Notes under the pieces: generated by a model | What the model was told of the DNA's origin: nothing | Databases searched by the model: none | The model's input: only the letters and a program-made list of their open reading frames with translations | NCBI GenBank assembly: GCA_028274825.1 | Contig: JAQCMZ010000152.1 | Coordinates: 1 to 6,992, forward strand | Source of the DNA: Haloferacaceae archaeon | Lineage (GTDB): Archaea; Halobacteriota; Halobacteria; Halobacteriales; Haloferacaceae | Reading direction: 5' to 3' | Length of the DNA stretch: 6,992 nt | Part shown: one piece after another, positions 1-5,794 of the stretch | Position numbering within the stretch: position 1 is the first letter of the stretch | Layout of the letters: each line of letters begins with the position of its first letter | Made by a program: the position numbers and the translations under genes

Positions 1-242
1 AACTCCGTTCAGAAGGCGTGAGACCGCTGATTAAACACCGCGTTTTCGCACCCTACGACCACGCGCACAACGCGCGGATCGAAGACGATCTCTACAATCA
101 GCGGTCGGTCTGTGAGACCGTGAACTCGGTGATTAAGCGCTCGGACGGCGGAGCCGTCCGAGCGCGTGCCTGGTATCGTCAGTTCCGAGAAATCACTCTC
201 GCCGCGGCAGTCTACAACGTCGAACGAACCCTCAAACAATGA
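1..242 (+). CDS. Transposase of the IS4/IS5 DDE superfamily (probably IS5-like), C-terminal part, cut by the window edge
   Basis: The frame is open from base 3 to the TGA at 240-242, giving about 80 residues; the N-terminus lies outside the window. The segment carries the Y-(2)-R-(3)-E-(6)-K signature around the third catalytic acid of IS4/IS5 DDE transposases: Tyr at 93-95, Arg at 102-104, Glu at 114-116 and Lys at 135-137, within YNQRSVCETVNSVIK. The motifs LIKHRVFAPYDHAHNAR before it and RARAWYRQFREI after it match haloarchaeal IS5-like transposases as I remember them. The enzyme would cut and join the ends of its own element. The GTG at 18 is not taken as a start because the reading frame continues upstream. 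I cannot tell whether the full gene is intact. After the signature, Ser-Asp-Gly-Gly stands where I would expect an aromatic residue, and the DNA there forms a long perfect inverted repeat. Confidence 0.82.
   Translation, partial: LRSEGVRPLIKHRVFAPYDHAHNARIEDDLYNQRSVCETVNSVIKRSDGGAVRARAWYRQFREITLAAAVYNVERTLKQ
137..165 (+). repeat. Perfect 13-bp inverted repeat inside the transposase gene
   Basis: The left arm GCGCTCGGACGGC (137-149) is exactly complementary to the right arm at 153-165, with a 3-base spacer GGA. In RNA this would be a very stable hairpin within the coding sequence, directly after the catalytic Glu/Lys signature. It encodes Arg-Ser-Asp-Gly-Gly-Ala-Val-Arg-Ala and is far longer than the other inverted repeats in the window. 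Confidence 0.85.
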
Positions 243-266
243 ATCCCGTCGCTGTATGCGGATTCA
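240..266 (+). terminator. Hairpin directly after the transposase stop codon, possible terminator or IS end structure
   Basis: TGAATCC (240-246, including the stop codon) pairs with GGATTCA (260-266) across a 13-base loop. A second small inverted repeat, ATAGA/TCTAT, lies at 282-286 and 293-297. No oligo-T tract follows closely, so termination is only a suggestion; either structure could also belong to the element's right end. Confidence 0.3.
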
Positions 267-391
267 ATAGAGCCGTATTGGATAGAAATCTGTCTATAAG
301 CAAGATTGACCGAGTGCCTCGGAGCGTGGCCCCGAGATGATTCACGAGGAGGACCGTCAAGACAATCCGTGAGGATGTCTCGTAGGGGTAA

Positions 392-604
392 TCAGAAGAC
401 GTACTCGTCTTCGTGACCCATCATCCCGTCTTCTTCAAAGCCGGCCTCATCTTCGTCCTGAGGACCGCTTGTCTTGTATGCTTTCAAACCCGTAGAGAGC
501 AACTCCTCGATTGCTTCTTCACGGTTGAGGAACTCGCCCTGTTCGACCATCTGAGCGATCTGCATCTCTAAATGTTCTGGAATCGTAATCTCGACAGTTG
601 GCAT
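392..604 (-). CDS. Ribbon-helix-helix (CopG-like) DNA-binding regulator with acidic tail
   Basis: This 70-residue protein begins MPTVEITIPEHLEMQIAQMV, a typical RHH opening: a beta strand (about residues 2-9) that pairs in the dimer and reads the DNA major groove, then helix 1 (about 11-24) and helix 2 (about 27-43, NREEAIEELLSTGLKAY). Residues 47-70 form a highly acidic tail ending in EDEYVF. RHH proteins bind short palindromes as dimers and often repress their own promoter. I recall very similar small proteins widely in haloarchaea (possibly the family listed as DUF7120). The ATG at 604 fits a TATA box at 631-640 with a leader of only a few bases. A perfect palindrome at 621-634 lies between the TATA box and the start, overlapping the box, which suggests autoregulation. 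The gene stands alone, convergent with the transposase. Confidence 0.85.
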   Translation of the reverse strand: MPTVEITIPEHLEMQIAQMVEQGEFLNREEAIEELLSTGLKAYKTSGPQDEDEAGFEEDGMMGHEDEYVF

Positions 605-620
605 ACGAGTGTAGATTGCT

Positions 621-634
621 TATGCCAGGGCATA
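621..634. promoter_or_regulatory. Candidate operator TATGCC-AG-GGCATA in the RHH promoter
   Basis: A perfect 6+6 bp palindrome with a 2-bp spacer overlaps the downstream edge of the TATA box. A third half-site, GGCATA, lies at 600-605 across the start codon, although there it is partly fixed by the Met-Pro codons. The same core, ATGCC-N2-GGCAT, recurs at the start of the ubiquitin-fold gene (5114-5127). Binding here would block TBP/TFB or RNA polymerase. Confidence 0.45.
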
Positions 635-640
635 TATAAA
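631..640 (-). promoter_or_regulatory. TATA box of the RHH gene
   Basis: Minus-strand TTTATATATG is a strong archaeal TATA box. Its centre is about 32 bases from the ATG at 604, predicting initiation within a few bases of the start codon and so a nearly leaderless transcript. Confidence 0.75.
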
Positions 641-793
641 GCTGCTGGGGGTTTTATGATAGATATGGTGAAATAAATGGGTCTATACAAAATCTAGTTT
701 GGGTGAGAGTAAACCTACTTCTCAAATCTCTGAATATGGTTCGTGTTTTGCTGAGTCGAAACGGATAGGTGGCTCCCGAAGCAACTAATCCAC

Positions 794-1387
794 ATGATAG
801 ATGACCTCACCGATATCCACGCCGAATTCGACGGCGACCGTCTTCCCCCAGGACAGCGCCAAACCGAGCGATTCCCGGTACTTTCCAAGGGGGACACTCC
901 GTCGTGGGACCGCGAGGAGTGGGCGTTCGAGGTTTGTGGCGCCGTTGCTGAGCAACTGTCATTCGGATACGACGAGTTCCGCGACCTTCCCGCGGTGACG
1001 CAACGACAGGACTTCCACTGTGTCACCGGTTGGAGTAAATTCAACTGTGTGTTCACAGGCGTTCCGCTTACAGATGTTATCAGCGAGGCAGATGTCTCGG
1101 CCGAGGCCAATCACGTCATGTTCCATGCATTAGACGGATACACGACCGACCTCCCACTGTCGGATTGCGACCGCGACGGTGTATTACTCGTGTACGAGCG
1201 GGATGGCGATGAACTGCAAGCTGACCATGGCGGACCACTCCGAGTCGTCACACCTCACAAGTACGCGTACAAGGGAACCAAGTGGGTGACCGGTGTCGAA
1301 TTTCTCACCGACTCTCAACGCGGGTTCTGGGAGAAGCGAGGCTACTCCTCGACAGCGAACCCCTGGAACGAGGAGCGGTACAGTTAG
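794..1387 (+). CDS. Sulfite-oxidase-like molybdopterin-binding oxidoreductase, cytoplasmic
   Basis: This 197-residue protein has the oxidoreductase molybdopterin-binding fold of the sulfite oxidase/MsrP (YedY) superfamily. Cys76 in HCVTGWSK is the expected cysteine ligand to molybdenum. Other family motifs follow: DGYTTDLPL (114-122), HGGPLRVVTPHKYAYKGTKW (145-164) and a C-terminal GFWEKRGYSSTANPWNEERY (177-196). No Tat or Sec signal peptide is present, unlike MsrP, and there is no heme or dimerisation domain, so it is a minimal cytoplasmic member. Substrate is unknown; family precedents include sulfite and sulfoxides. The ATG at 794 is the only plausible start, because no ATG or GTG lies between the in-frame TGA at 752-754 and it. 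The motif GGATAG at 763-768 is at about the right distance for a weak TATA box. MenF follows after 79 bases but appears to have its own promoter. Confidence 0.85.
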   Translation: MIDDLTDIHAEFDGDRLPPGQRQTERFPVLSKGDTPSWDREEWAFEVCGAVAEQLSFGYDEFRDLPAVTQRQDFHCVTGWSKFNCVFTGVPLTDVISEADVSAEANHVMFHALDGYTTDLPLSDCDRDGVLLVYERDGDELQADHGGPLRVVTPHKYAYKGTKWVTGVEFLTDSQRGFWEKRGYSSTANPWNEERYS

Positions 1388-1433
1388 CGATCGTCAGCGT
1401 TGCTATCTGCCCACTCACCTGGGAGGATAGTCA

Positions 1434-1441
1434 GGATAAAG
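1434..1441 (+). promoter_or_regulatory. TATA-like box of menF
   Basis: GGATAAAG is centred about 29 bases before the ATG at 1467, the spacing for a leaderless haloarchaeal transcript. No Shine-Dalgarno sequence sits at a useful distance. This also supports the chosen menF start. Confidence 0.5.
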
Positions 1442-1466
1442 GAGCCAGCGGTTCGAAAAGTAGACG

Positions 1467-2807
1467 ATGGAGCCACGCCGGTCGGATGGTCAGTCAGTGC
1501 TGATCAGCCGTGCCGTCGAAATCGATACTCCGGCGTTCCGGGCAGCCTACCAAGCACTCCCAACGCGTCGGAGTGTTTGGGACTCCCCGGATGGGCCAGT
1601 GACTCTGGGAGGCGGTGCGGCAGCGACGCTGACTGCCAGCGGAGCCGACCGGTTCGATACGATCAGGACGGCTGCAGAATCACTGTTCGACGCTGGCGAT
1701 ATTCACGCAGAGACAGAGGCGGCTGTCCCCCGGCTGTTCGGTGGATTCGCCTTTCATGAGGGTACTGGCGAAGACGGTCTGTGGGATGGATTCCCCGATG
1801 CAGAATTCACTCTTCCGAGCATCCAACTCACCTACACCGATGACACTGCGTGGCTGACGGCGAACGCAATAGGGCCTGATACGACCGTCTCCGACGTCGA
1901 GACTCGACTAACAGCAGAACGAGATCGACTATCGGGACTGACCGATACCGCCCCCACGTCACGGCCGGGAATCGACTCGGTCAGCCGGACAACTGACCGT
2001 GACGCTTGGAATAAGACCGTCTCGGAGGCGACCGGTCAGATCACTGCGGGGAGTCTCAACAAGGTCGTCCTCGCACAGGCGCTGGAGGCTCGACTCGAAG
2101 CCGATCTTGACGTGGCAGCGACGCTTGAGCGGTTACGCACCCGATATCCCAGTTGTTATGTATTTTGTGTCGATCCAGATCGGAGTGAGACCGTCTTTTT
2201 CGGGGCAACCCCTGAACAACTTGTGTCCGTGCGCGGGCGAACAGTCGAGACGACTGCCCTCGCAGGGACGACCGGCCGTGGGGAAACCCCGACAGAAGAC
2301 GAATGGCTCGCCGACGAACTCCGGGGCAATCAGAAAAACCGCCACGAACACAACCTTGTCGCGGACGCGATCCAGCGGCAACTGCGACCGTACGCAGCCT
2401 CAATCTCCGCCGGGCCCCTCGAGGTGCGGCGACTGGCGACGGTGCAACACTTGCAAACCCCAATAACGGTAGAGTTGGACACAGACAAACACGTCTTCAC
2501 ACTGGCCGAAGCATTACACCCGACACCAGCGGTTGGCGGACTCCCGCCCGATACAGCCCTCCGGACGATTCGAGACACTGAGCCGTTCGATCGCGGATGG
2601 TACGCTGCACCAGTCGGGTGGGTCGACGCGGCGGGTAATGGCACCTTCGGCGTAGCATTACGATCGGCTGTGGCGAGTCGCCGGCAGGTACGGCTGTTTG
2701 CCGGTGTGGGTATCGTCTCTGACTCGAATCCGGACCATGAGTGGGACGAGATCGATCTCAAATACCGCCCGATTCTGGATACACTCGAGTCTGACACCGC
2801 AGATTAG
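1467..2807 (+). CDS. menF: Isochorismate synthase MenF
   Basis: This 446-residue protein is a chorismate-utilising enzyme that converts chorismate to isochorismate, the first committed step of menaquinone synthesis. By comparison with E. coli EntC/MenF, it keeps Lys199 in LNKVVLAQ (general base), Glu250 in GATPEQL (general acid), Glu294 in NRHEHN and Glu425 in DHEWDEIDLK (Mg2+ ligands). Conserved blocks HLQTPI (328-333), LHPTPAVGG (350-358), EPFDRGWYAAPVGW (372-385) and LFAGVGIVSDS (410-420) are present. The N-terminal 170 residues are the more variable half of the family, and length is normal. Isochorismate synthase is preferred over salicylate or anthranilate synthase because haloarchaea use menaquinones and the motifs match MenF best. 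Odd point: menD, usually its neighbour in haloarchaea, is absent; an RNA methyltransferase follows instead after 272 bases. Confidence 0.93.
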   Translation: MEPRRSDGQSVLISRAVEIDTPAFRAAYQALPTRRSVWDSPDGPVTLGGGAAATLTASGADRFDTIRTAAESLFDAGDIHAETEAAVPRLFGGFAFHEGTGEDGLWDGFPDAEFTLPSIQLTYTDDTAWLTANAIGPDTTVSDVETRLTAERDRLSGLTDTAPTSRPGIDSVSRTTDRDAWNKTVSEATGQITAGSLNKVVLAQALEARLEADLDVAATLERLRTRYPSCYVFCVDPDRSETVFFGATPEQLVSVRGRTVETTALAGTTGRGETPTEDEWLADELRGNQKNRHEHNLVADAIQRQLRPYAASISAGPLEVRRLATVQHLQTPITVELDTDKHVFTLAEALHPTPAVGGLPPDTALRTIRDTEPFDRGWYAAPVGWVDAAGNGTFGVALRSAVASRRQVRLFAGVGIVSDSNPDHEWDEIDLKYRPILDTLESDTAD

Positions 2808-2928
2808 TGCGTCCTCCGAGTGGTGTCGAGTCCGTATCAGTTTGGGATCTAGCCTCGAGTGTCGAGTGATGTTACCCCGGCGTCTGTGATCGGGTGCGCC
2901 ACAAAACAGCCAAGATCATATTACAAAG

Positions 2929-2941
2929 AGACAAATTGTCT
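2929..2941. repeat. Short perfect inverted repeat AGACAA-A-TTGTCT
   Basis: A 6+6 bp palindrome lies just downstream of an AT-rich CATATTAC stretch (2917-2924) in the 272-bp gap between menF and the methyltransferase. It could be an operator or a transcript hairpin. No gene is evident in the gap. Confidence 0.35.
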
Positions 2942-3042
2942 GTCTACGATTTCAGCCGTGGTGGCTGGCGTCATGAGACGGTCCGAGCAGTCACTCACCA
3001 CACTACCGGATTCAGTAGGGACTTTTGAGGAAGACTTGCAGT

Positions 3043-3069
3043 CCGAAACCGACATAGCCTATCGGTCGG
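3043..3069. promoter_or_regulatory. Imperfect palindrome at the methyltransferase promoter
   Basis: Arms CCG-aa-ACCG-ac-ATAG and CTAT-CGGT-CGG surround a central C at 3058, giving 11 matching pairs with two unpaired dinucleotides on the left side. The centre is 22 bases upstream of the ATG at 3080, so it covers the place where a TATA box and initiation complex would sit for a leaderless transcript. It may be an operator, or an RNA hairpin if transcription starts further upstream. Confidence 0.4.
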
Positions 3070-3079
3070 AAACAGACTT

Positions 3080-3988
3080 ATGGACCCGCTTCGGCGGTAC
3101 GAACCGCTTGTCGAGGATTTTTCTGCGTTTCTTGCAGCCTGTGAGCGCCCGCTGCCGTCGGTCGTCCGAGTGAATCCGCTGCGGGCGTCACCATCGCGCG
3201 TTCGAGACGCACTTGATGCCGAGGGTGTCTCACACGAGCCGGTTGGCTGGCACGATGGCTTGCTCGCGTTGCCTACCGGAACCCCGGGAGCTAATTGGCC
3301 GTACTATCAAGGATGGATTCACGGTCAAGAAGAGGTATCCGTTTTACCCGGAATCGCACTGAATCCCGACCCTGGCGACCGGATCTGGGATGCTTGTGCG
3401 GCCCCTGGGTCGAAAACCTCACAAATGGCCGCAAAAATGGGCGACAGAGGAACGCTGGTTGCAAACGATAACAACCTCGGTCGGCTATCAGCGCTGCGAC
3501 ACAACGCCGAGAGGCTCGGTATCTCCAATGTATTGGTGACTAATGCAGACGGCCGGAACTATTCACTTAACGACCTCCCGTTCGACGAATTCGACGGGGC
3601 ACTCGTTGATGCTCCGTGTTCGTGTGAGGGGACGTGCAGAAAAAATCCGGACGTGCGCGACCAGTGGACAATCGATCACGTCCGACAAGTTGTCGGCATT
3701 CAGAAGGGAATTCTCGCCCGCGCCGTTCAGGCGACACGCCCCGGCGGCACAGTCGTGTATGCCACCTGTACGTTCGCTCCCGAAGAGAACGAGGCAGTCG
3801 TCGATCATGCACTCACACAAGAGGCATGTCGGGTTGTTCCGGTTGATCTCCCAGTTGAGACGACCGCCGGCGTCACTGAATGGAAAGGGGAGAACTTTGA
3901 CCCGCAAATGACGGACACCGAGCGTGTGTACCCACATTTCAACGATACTGGTGGCTTTTTCTGTGCCAAACTAGAGGTGACTGGTTAA
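3080..3988 (+). CDS. NOL1/NOP2/Sun (RsmB/RsmF-type) RNA cytosine-C5 methyltransferase
   Basis: This 302-residue SAM-dependent enzyme should methylate carbon 5 of cytosine in tRNA or rRNA. Order of parts: an N-terminal small domain with SVVRVNPLR (27-35), then a Rossmann methyltransferase domain with SAM-binding motif I DACAAPGSKTSQ (104-115), motif IV DAPCSCEGT (177-185) and motif VI ATCTFAPEEN (228-237). Cys230 in motif VI is the expected nucleophile that attacks cytosine C6; Cys180 in motif IV helps release product. The C-terminal RVYPHFNDTGGFFCAKL (282-298) is typical of the family. The protein ends there, without the PUA-like RNA-binding domain many relatives carry; the next gene encodes one. 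The ATG at 3080 is the only start after the in-frame stop at 3026. An imperfect palindrome overlaps the likely promoter. Target (tRNA versus rRNA) cannot be decided from sequence alone. Confidence 0.92.
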   Translation: MDPLRRYEPLVEDFSAFLAACERPLPSVVRVNPLRASPSRVRDALDAEGVSHEPVGWHDGLLALPTGTPGANWPYYQGWIHGQEEVSVLPGIALNPDPGDRIWDACAAPGSKTSQMAAKMGDRGTLVANDNNLGRLSALRHNAERLGISNVLVTNADGRNYSLNDLPFDEFDGALVDAPCSCEGTCRKNPDVRDQWTIDHVRQVVGIQKGILARAVQATRPGGTVVYATCTFAPEENEAVVDHALTQEACRVVPVDLPVETTAGVTEWKGENFDPQMTDTERVYPHFNDTGGFFCAKLEVTG

Positions 3989-4105
3989 TGCGTCTGTCCG
4001 CGCTGAATACCACCCCGCCCGACACACCGAACCCACCAATCACGACCGAAGTAATGTTTAGTCTCTCTCTGGCTAGAGTGGCCGACGAGCGTCTGATGAT
4101 AATCG

Positions 4106-4663
4106 ATGACTGACAGATCAACAGACGCGTCTGGGACAGATAATGACACCCGGGTCTCAAACGACGGAGATTGTTTGGATCGTCTACCGCAGACAGCAGC
4201 CGACCGTGTGGTCGCTGGGCGCGCAACACGGGAGGAGGTCATCGACTGGTGGGCAGACCGATTCGGGATTCCTTCAGAGACATTCGAGGGGTTTTCGTTC
4301 TGGGAGAAAGGAGCAGGGAAAATCTGGGTGTATGCTGGCGAAGCTCGCACCCCGAGCACAGTGGAAACTCTTGGAATGCTGCTGTTACGAACCCGGCAGG
4401 ACCACTGGAAACCGACATCGCGAGCAGTCCAACGATTCGGCTCTTTCGCGACGCAAAATGTCATTAGCGTCGACAGCGAGACAGCAAGCCAGTTTGTCGC
4501 TGGAAAGAATCAGGATCTCTCGTGGGACGGTGACTGGGGGTATCTTATCGTCACCCACGAGATTGCCGGTGAATCCGAGCCAATCGGTGTCGGTCTCTAC
4601 GTGTACGGAGAGCTTCGGTCGGTGGTTCCAAAGGGAAGTCGCCGTGACCTCTCTCCGGTGTGA
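4106..4663 (+). CDS. PUA-like RNA-binding protein, probable partner of the upstream m5C methyltransferase
   Basis: This 185-residue protein begins with an acidic, low-complexity segment (1-25). Residues about 42-78 (TREEVIDWWADRFGIPSETF onward to GKIWVYAG) resemble the linker region that precedes the PUA-like module in RsmF/NSUN-type methyltransferases. Residues about 98-182 then look like that PUA-like RNA-binding domain: WKPTSRAVQRFG, NVISVDSETASQFVAG, WGYLIVTH, a glycine-containing hairpin PIGVGLYVYGEL and the terminal VPKGSRRDL. In many relatives these modules are fused to the catalytic domain. Here they form a separate protein encoded 117 bases downstream of a methyltransferase that lacks them, so it probably delivers the RNA substrate in trans. 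I recall this as a conserved haloarchaeal family (possibly DUF7122). No clear TATA box lies at leaderless distance, so it may be co-transcribed with the methyltransferase. Confidence 0.78.
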   Translation: MTDRSTDASGTDNDTRVSNDGDCLDRLPQTAADRVVAGRATREEVIDWWADRFGIPSETFEGFSFWEKGAGKIWVYAGEARTPSTVETLGMLLLRTRQDHWKPTSRAVQRFGSFATQNVISVDSETASQFVAGKNQDLSWDGDWGYLIVTHEIAGESEPIGVGLYVYGELRSVVPKGSRRDLSPV

Positions 4664-4849
4664 GTTCTCCCGAAACGGCTCGTGCCACCACCGGCCCGGT
4701 GAAGTTGTTGGGTACCCTCGGGACACCCTGACACAGGCTGTTTCTCGAATCTCTCCTGGGAGCCACGTCTCATTGTCTGAACTGATTAGTACCGTTGTCT
4801 GAATTGCTGTGTCAGTCCCGATATGAGCCGTCTCGACTGCAACTGAATC
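4664..4849. other. Convergent intergenic region, weak hairpin only
   Basis: This 186-base gap lies between two genes pointing at each other. It holds a small hairpin, CACCG-GCC-CGGTG (4689-4701), with no oligo-T run directly after it. I see no gene in it. Confidence 0.4.
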
Positions 4850-5116
4850 TCAAAACTGCCCACCGCTCGCGGCCGGGATGACGCGAATCTGCGCGCTAGA
4901 ATCCACCTCGGCGTCGATATCTGACACTTCTTGTCCGTCGACAAACACGTTGATGAACTCCTTAATCTCACCGTCCTCAACGACGCTGTTTTTCAGGCCC
5001 GGACCGTGCTCTGCGGCGTGATTGTCGAAAATCGCCTTCAAGGTATCTCCCTGCACTTTTACCGATGAGGATGCAGACCCACCTGCTAGAACTGCAGGAA
5101 TCTTGATTTGTGGCAT
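4850..5116 (-). CDS. MoaD/ThiS/CysO-type ubiquitin-fold protein with a C-terminal GGQF tail
   Basis: From the ATG at 5116 the protein has 88 residues and a beta-grasp pattern: MPQIKIPAVL, VKVQGDTLKAIFDNHAAEHG, EDGEIKEFINVFVDGQEV and IRVIPAASGG. The closest pattern I recognise is CysO-like (INVFVDGQEV and VIPAxxGG), a relative of MoaD, ThiS and archaeal SAMPs. Such proteins are adenylated on a terminal Gly-Gly by an E1-like enzyme and then carry sulfur or are conjugated to lysines. Here two residues, Gln-Phe, follow Gly-Gly. The Gln codon is CAG, one transition from TAG, so ancestral stop loss is possible; alternatively a JAMM protease trims the tail. The reading frame extends 77 codons upstream, but a TATA-like box at 5141-5148 and the family's usual length favour 5116. 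No E1-like, MoaE or JAMM gene is in the window. A palindrome overlaps the start codon. Confidence 0.82.
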   Translation of the reverse strand: MPQIKIPAVLAGGSASSSVKVQGDTLKAIFDNHAAEHGPGLKNSVVEDGEIKEFINVFVDGQEVSDIDAEVDSSAQIRVIPAASGGQF

Positions 5117-5127
5117 GCCCCGGCATA
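5114..5127. promoter_or_regulatory. Candidate operator ATGCC-N2-GGCAT across the start of the ubiquitin-fold gene
   Basis: On the plus strand the site reads CATGCC-CC-GGCATA, with perfect 5+5 bp arms; the gene's start codon lies inside one arm. The core is identical to the palindrome in the RHH promoter at 621-634. For a leaderless gene the site would cover the transcription start. I found no third full copy in the window by eye. Confidence 0.4.
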
Positions 5128-5140
5128 CGACACTGAACCT

Positions 5141-5148
5141 CATAAGAA
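5141..5148 (-). promoter_or_regulatory. TATA-like box of the ubiquitin-fold gene
   Basis: Minus-strand TTCTTATG is centred about 28 bases upstream of the ATG at 5116, the leaderless spacing also seen at other genes here. It decides in favour of the short 88-residue protein, because a longer reading would place this box inside the coding sequence. Confidence 0.5.
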
Positions 5149-5777
5149 CCGTGTCTTCGGCAAGCAGATCTTCAATGGCAATTAACTGCCTGCTGGTCAG
5201 GTACCTGTTCACTGTGTGAGCAGGGTCTCGTGTCAGCCGTTGGCTTATCTGCTGAGCAGGCGCAATACCACGGCCGTCACTCGAAGACCTGACCGAGTTG
5301 GAAAGCAGTATCTGCGTTTCACACATGAACTGTTGAGGGGCAGACAATCAAAACGAGTGATACGGATTGGCTGAAAACAAACTGATTCCAGCCAGTCCGA
5401 CAGTGGCGCCCCCCCCCACGCAATCGGACAGTGCTCAAAATCAGTCCAGGTGAACGGTCGGGTCCGATACTGAGCCGATGCTGTGTCTGAGTGCTTGAAC
5501 GTACCCTCAACCGTCATTTCGAGTTCGCAGACGCCTACTGGCGTCCCTGCGGTACACCCAACGCGTGGACGCCAGACACAGTCGAAAAGCGGAGTCCCAG
5601 TGGGGTGGCACGCCAGTGGTCTTACCCGACTGAGACCACGAACAGCCCGTTAAATTCGGACTGACCGGCTGTTCGGGGGACCGTCGAACCTGACACACCC
5701 GCTACTTGGAATTCGACCATCACTAGCGATCAGCGATTGCTGGCAGGCAGACGACTCTCAGTGTGATTGTTCACGTC

Positions 5778-5794
5778 GCCAGACTATGTCTGGC
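5778..5794. repeat. Perfect 7-bp hairpin GCCAGAC-TAT-GTCTGGC
   Basis: The arms at 5778-5784 and 5788-5794 are exactly complementary across a TAT loop, inside the gene-poor stretch. Partial echoes (CTGGCAGGC) lie nearby at 5740-5748 and 5794-5802. It may be a remnant of a mobile element, an operator, or a small RNA hairpin; there is no oligo-T tract after it. Confidence 0.45.

Larger units (their letters stand above)
1..300 (+). mobile_element. Right-hand part of an insertion sequence (end not located)
   Basis: The partial transposase implies an insertion sequence entering from the left edge. Its right terminus should lie shortly after the stop codon, but without the left end no terminal inverted repeat or target duplication can be matched, so the boundary at about 300 is only nominal. 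The non-coding tail holds two small inverted repeats (240-266 and 282-297). Sequence from about 300 to 391 shows no gene. Confidence 0.5.

Noticed and set aside
2056..2797. Long antisense frames opposite menF
   Set aside because: They are typical by-products of GC-rich third codon positions in haloarchaeal genes; the plus strand encodes a complete MenF with all catalytic residues.
2859..3173. Plus-strand frame of 104 codons overlapping the start of the methyltransferase
   Set aside because: It overlaps the well-supported methyltransferase in another frame, has no recognisable domain, and its second half is clearly a shadow.
5117..5347. 77-codon in-frame extension upstream of the ubiquitin-fold protein
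   Set aside because: It has no family similarity, the protein from 5116 has the normal length, and the TATA-like box at 5141-5148 lies inside the extension.
5507..5698. Minus-strand frame of 63 codons, considered as a transposase (TnpB-like) tail
   Set aside because: No zinc-finger cysteine pairs or conserved motif could be found on either strand; the resemblance was only impressionistic.
5640..5720. GGTTCGA on the minus strand, possible T-loop of a tRNA
   Set aside because: The flanking bases do not form a T-stem, and no acceptor, D or anticodon arms are present.
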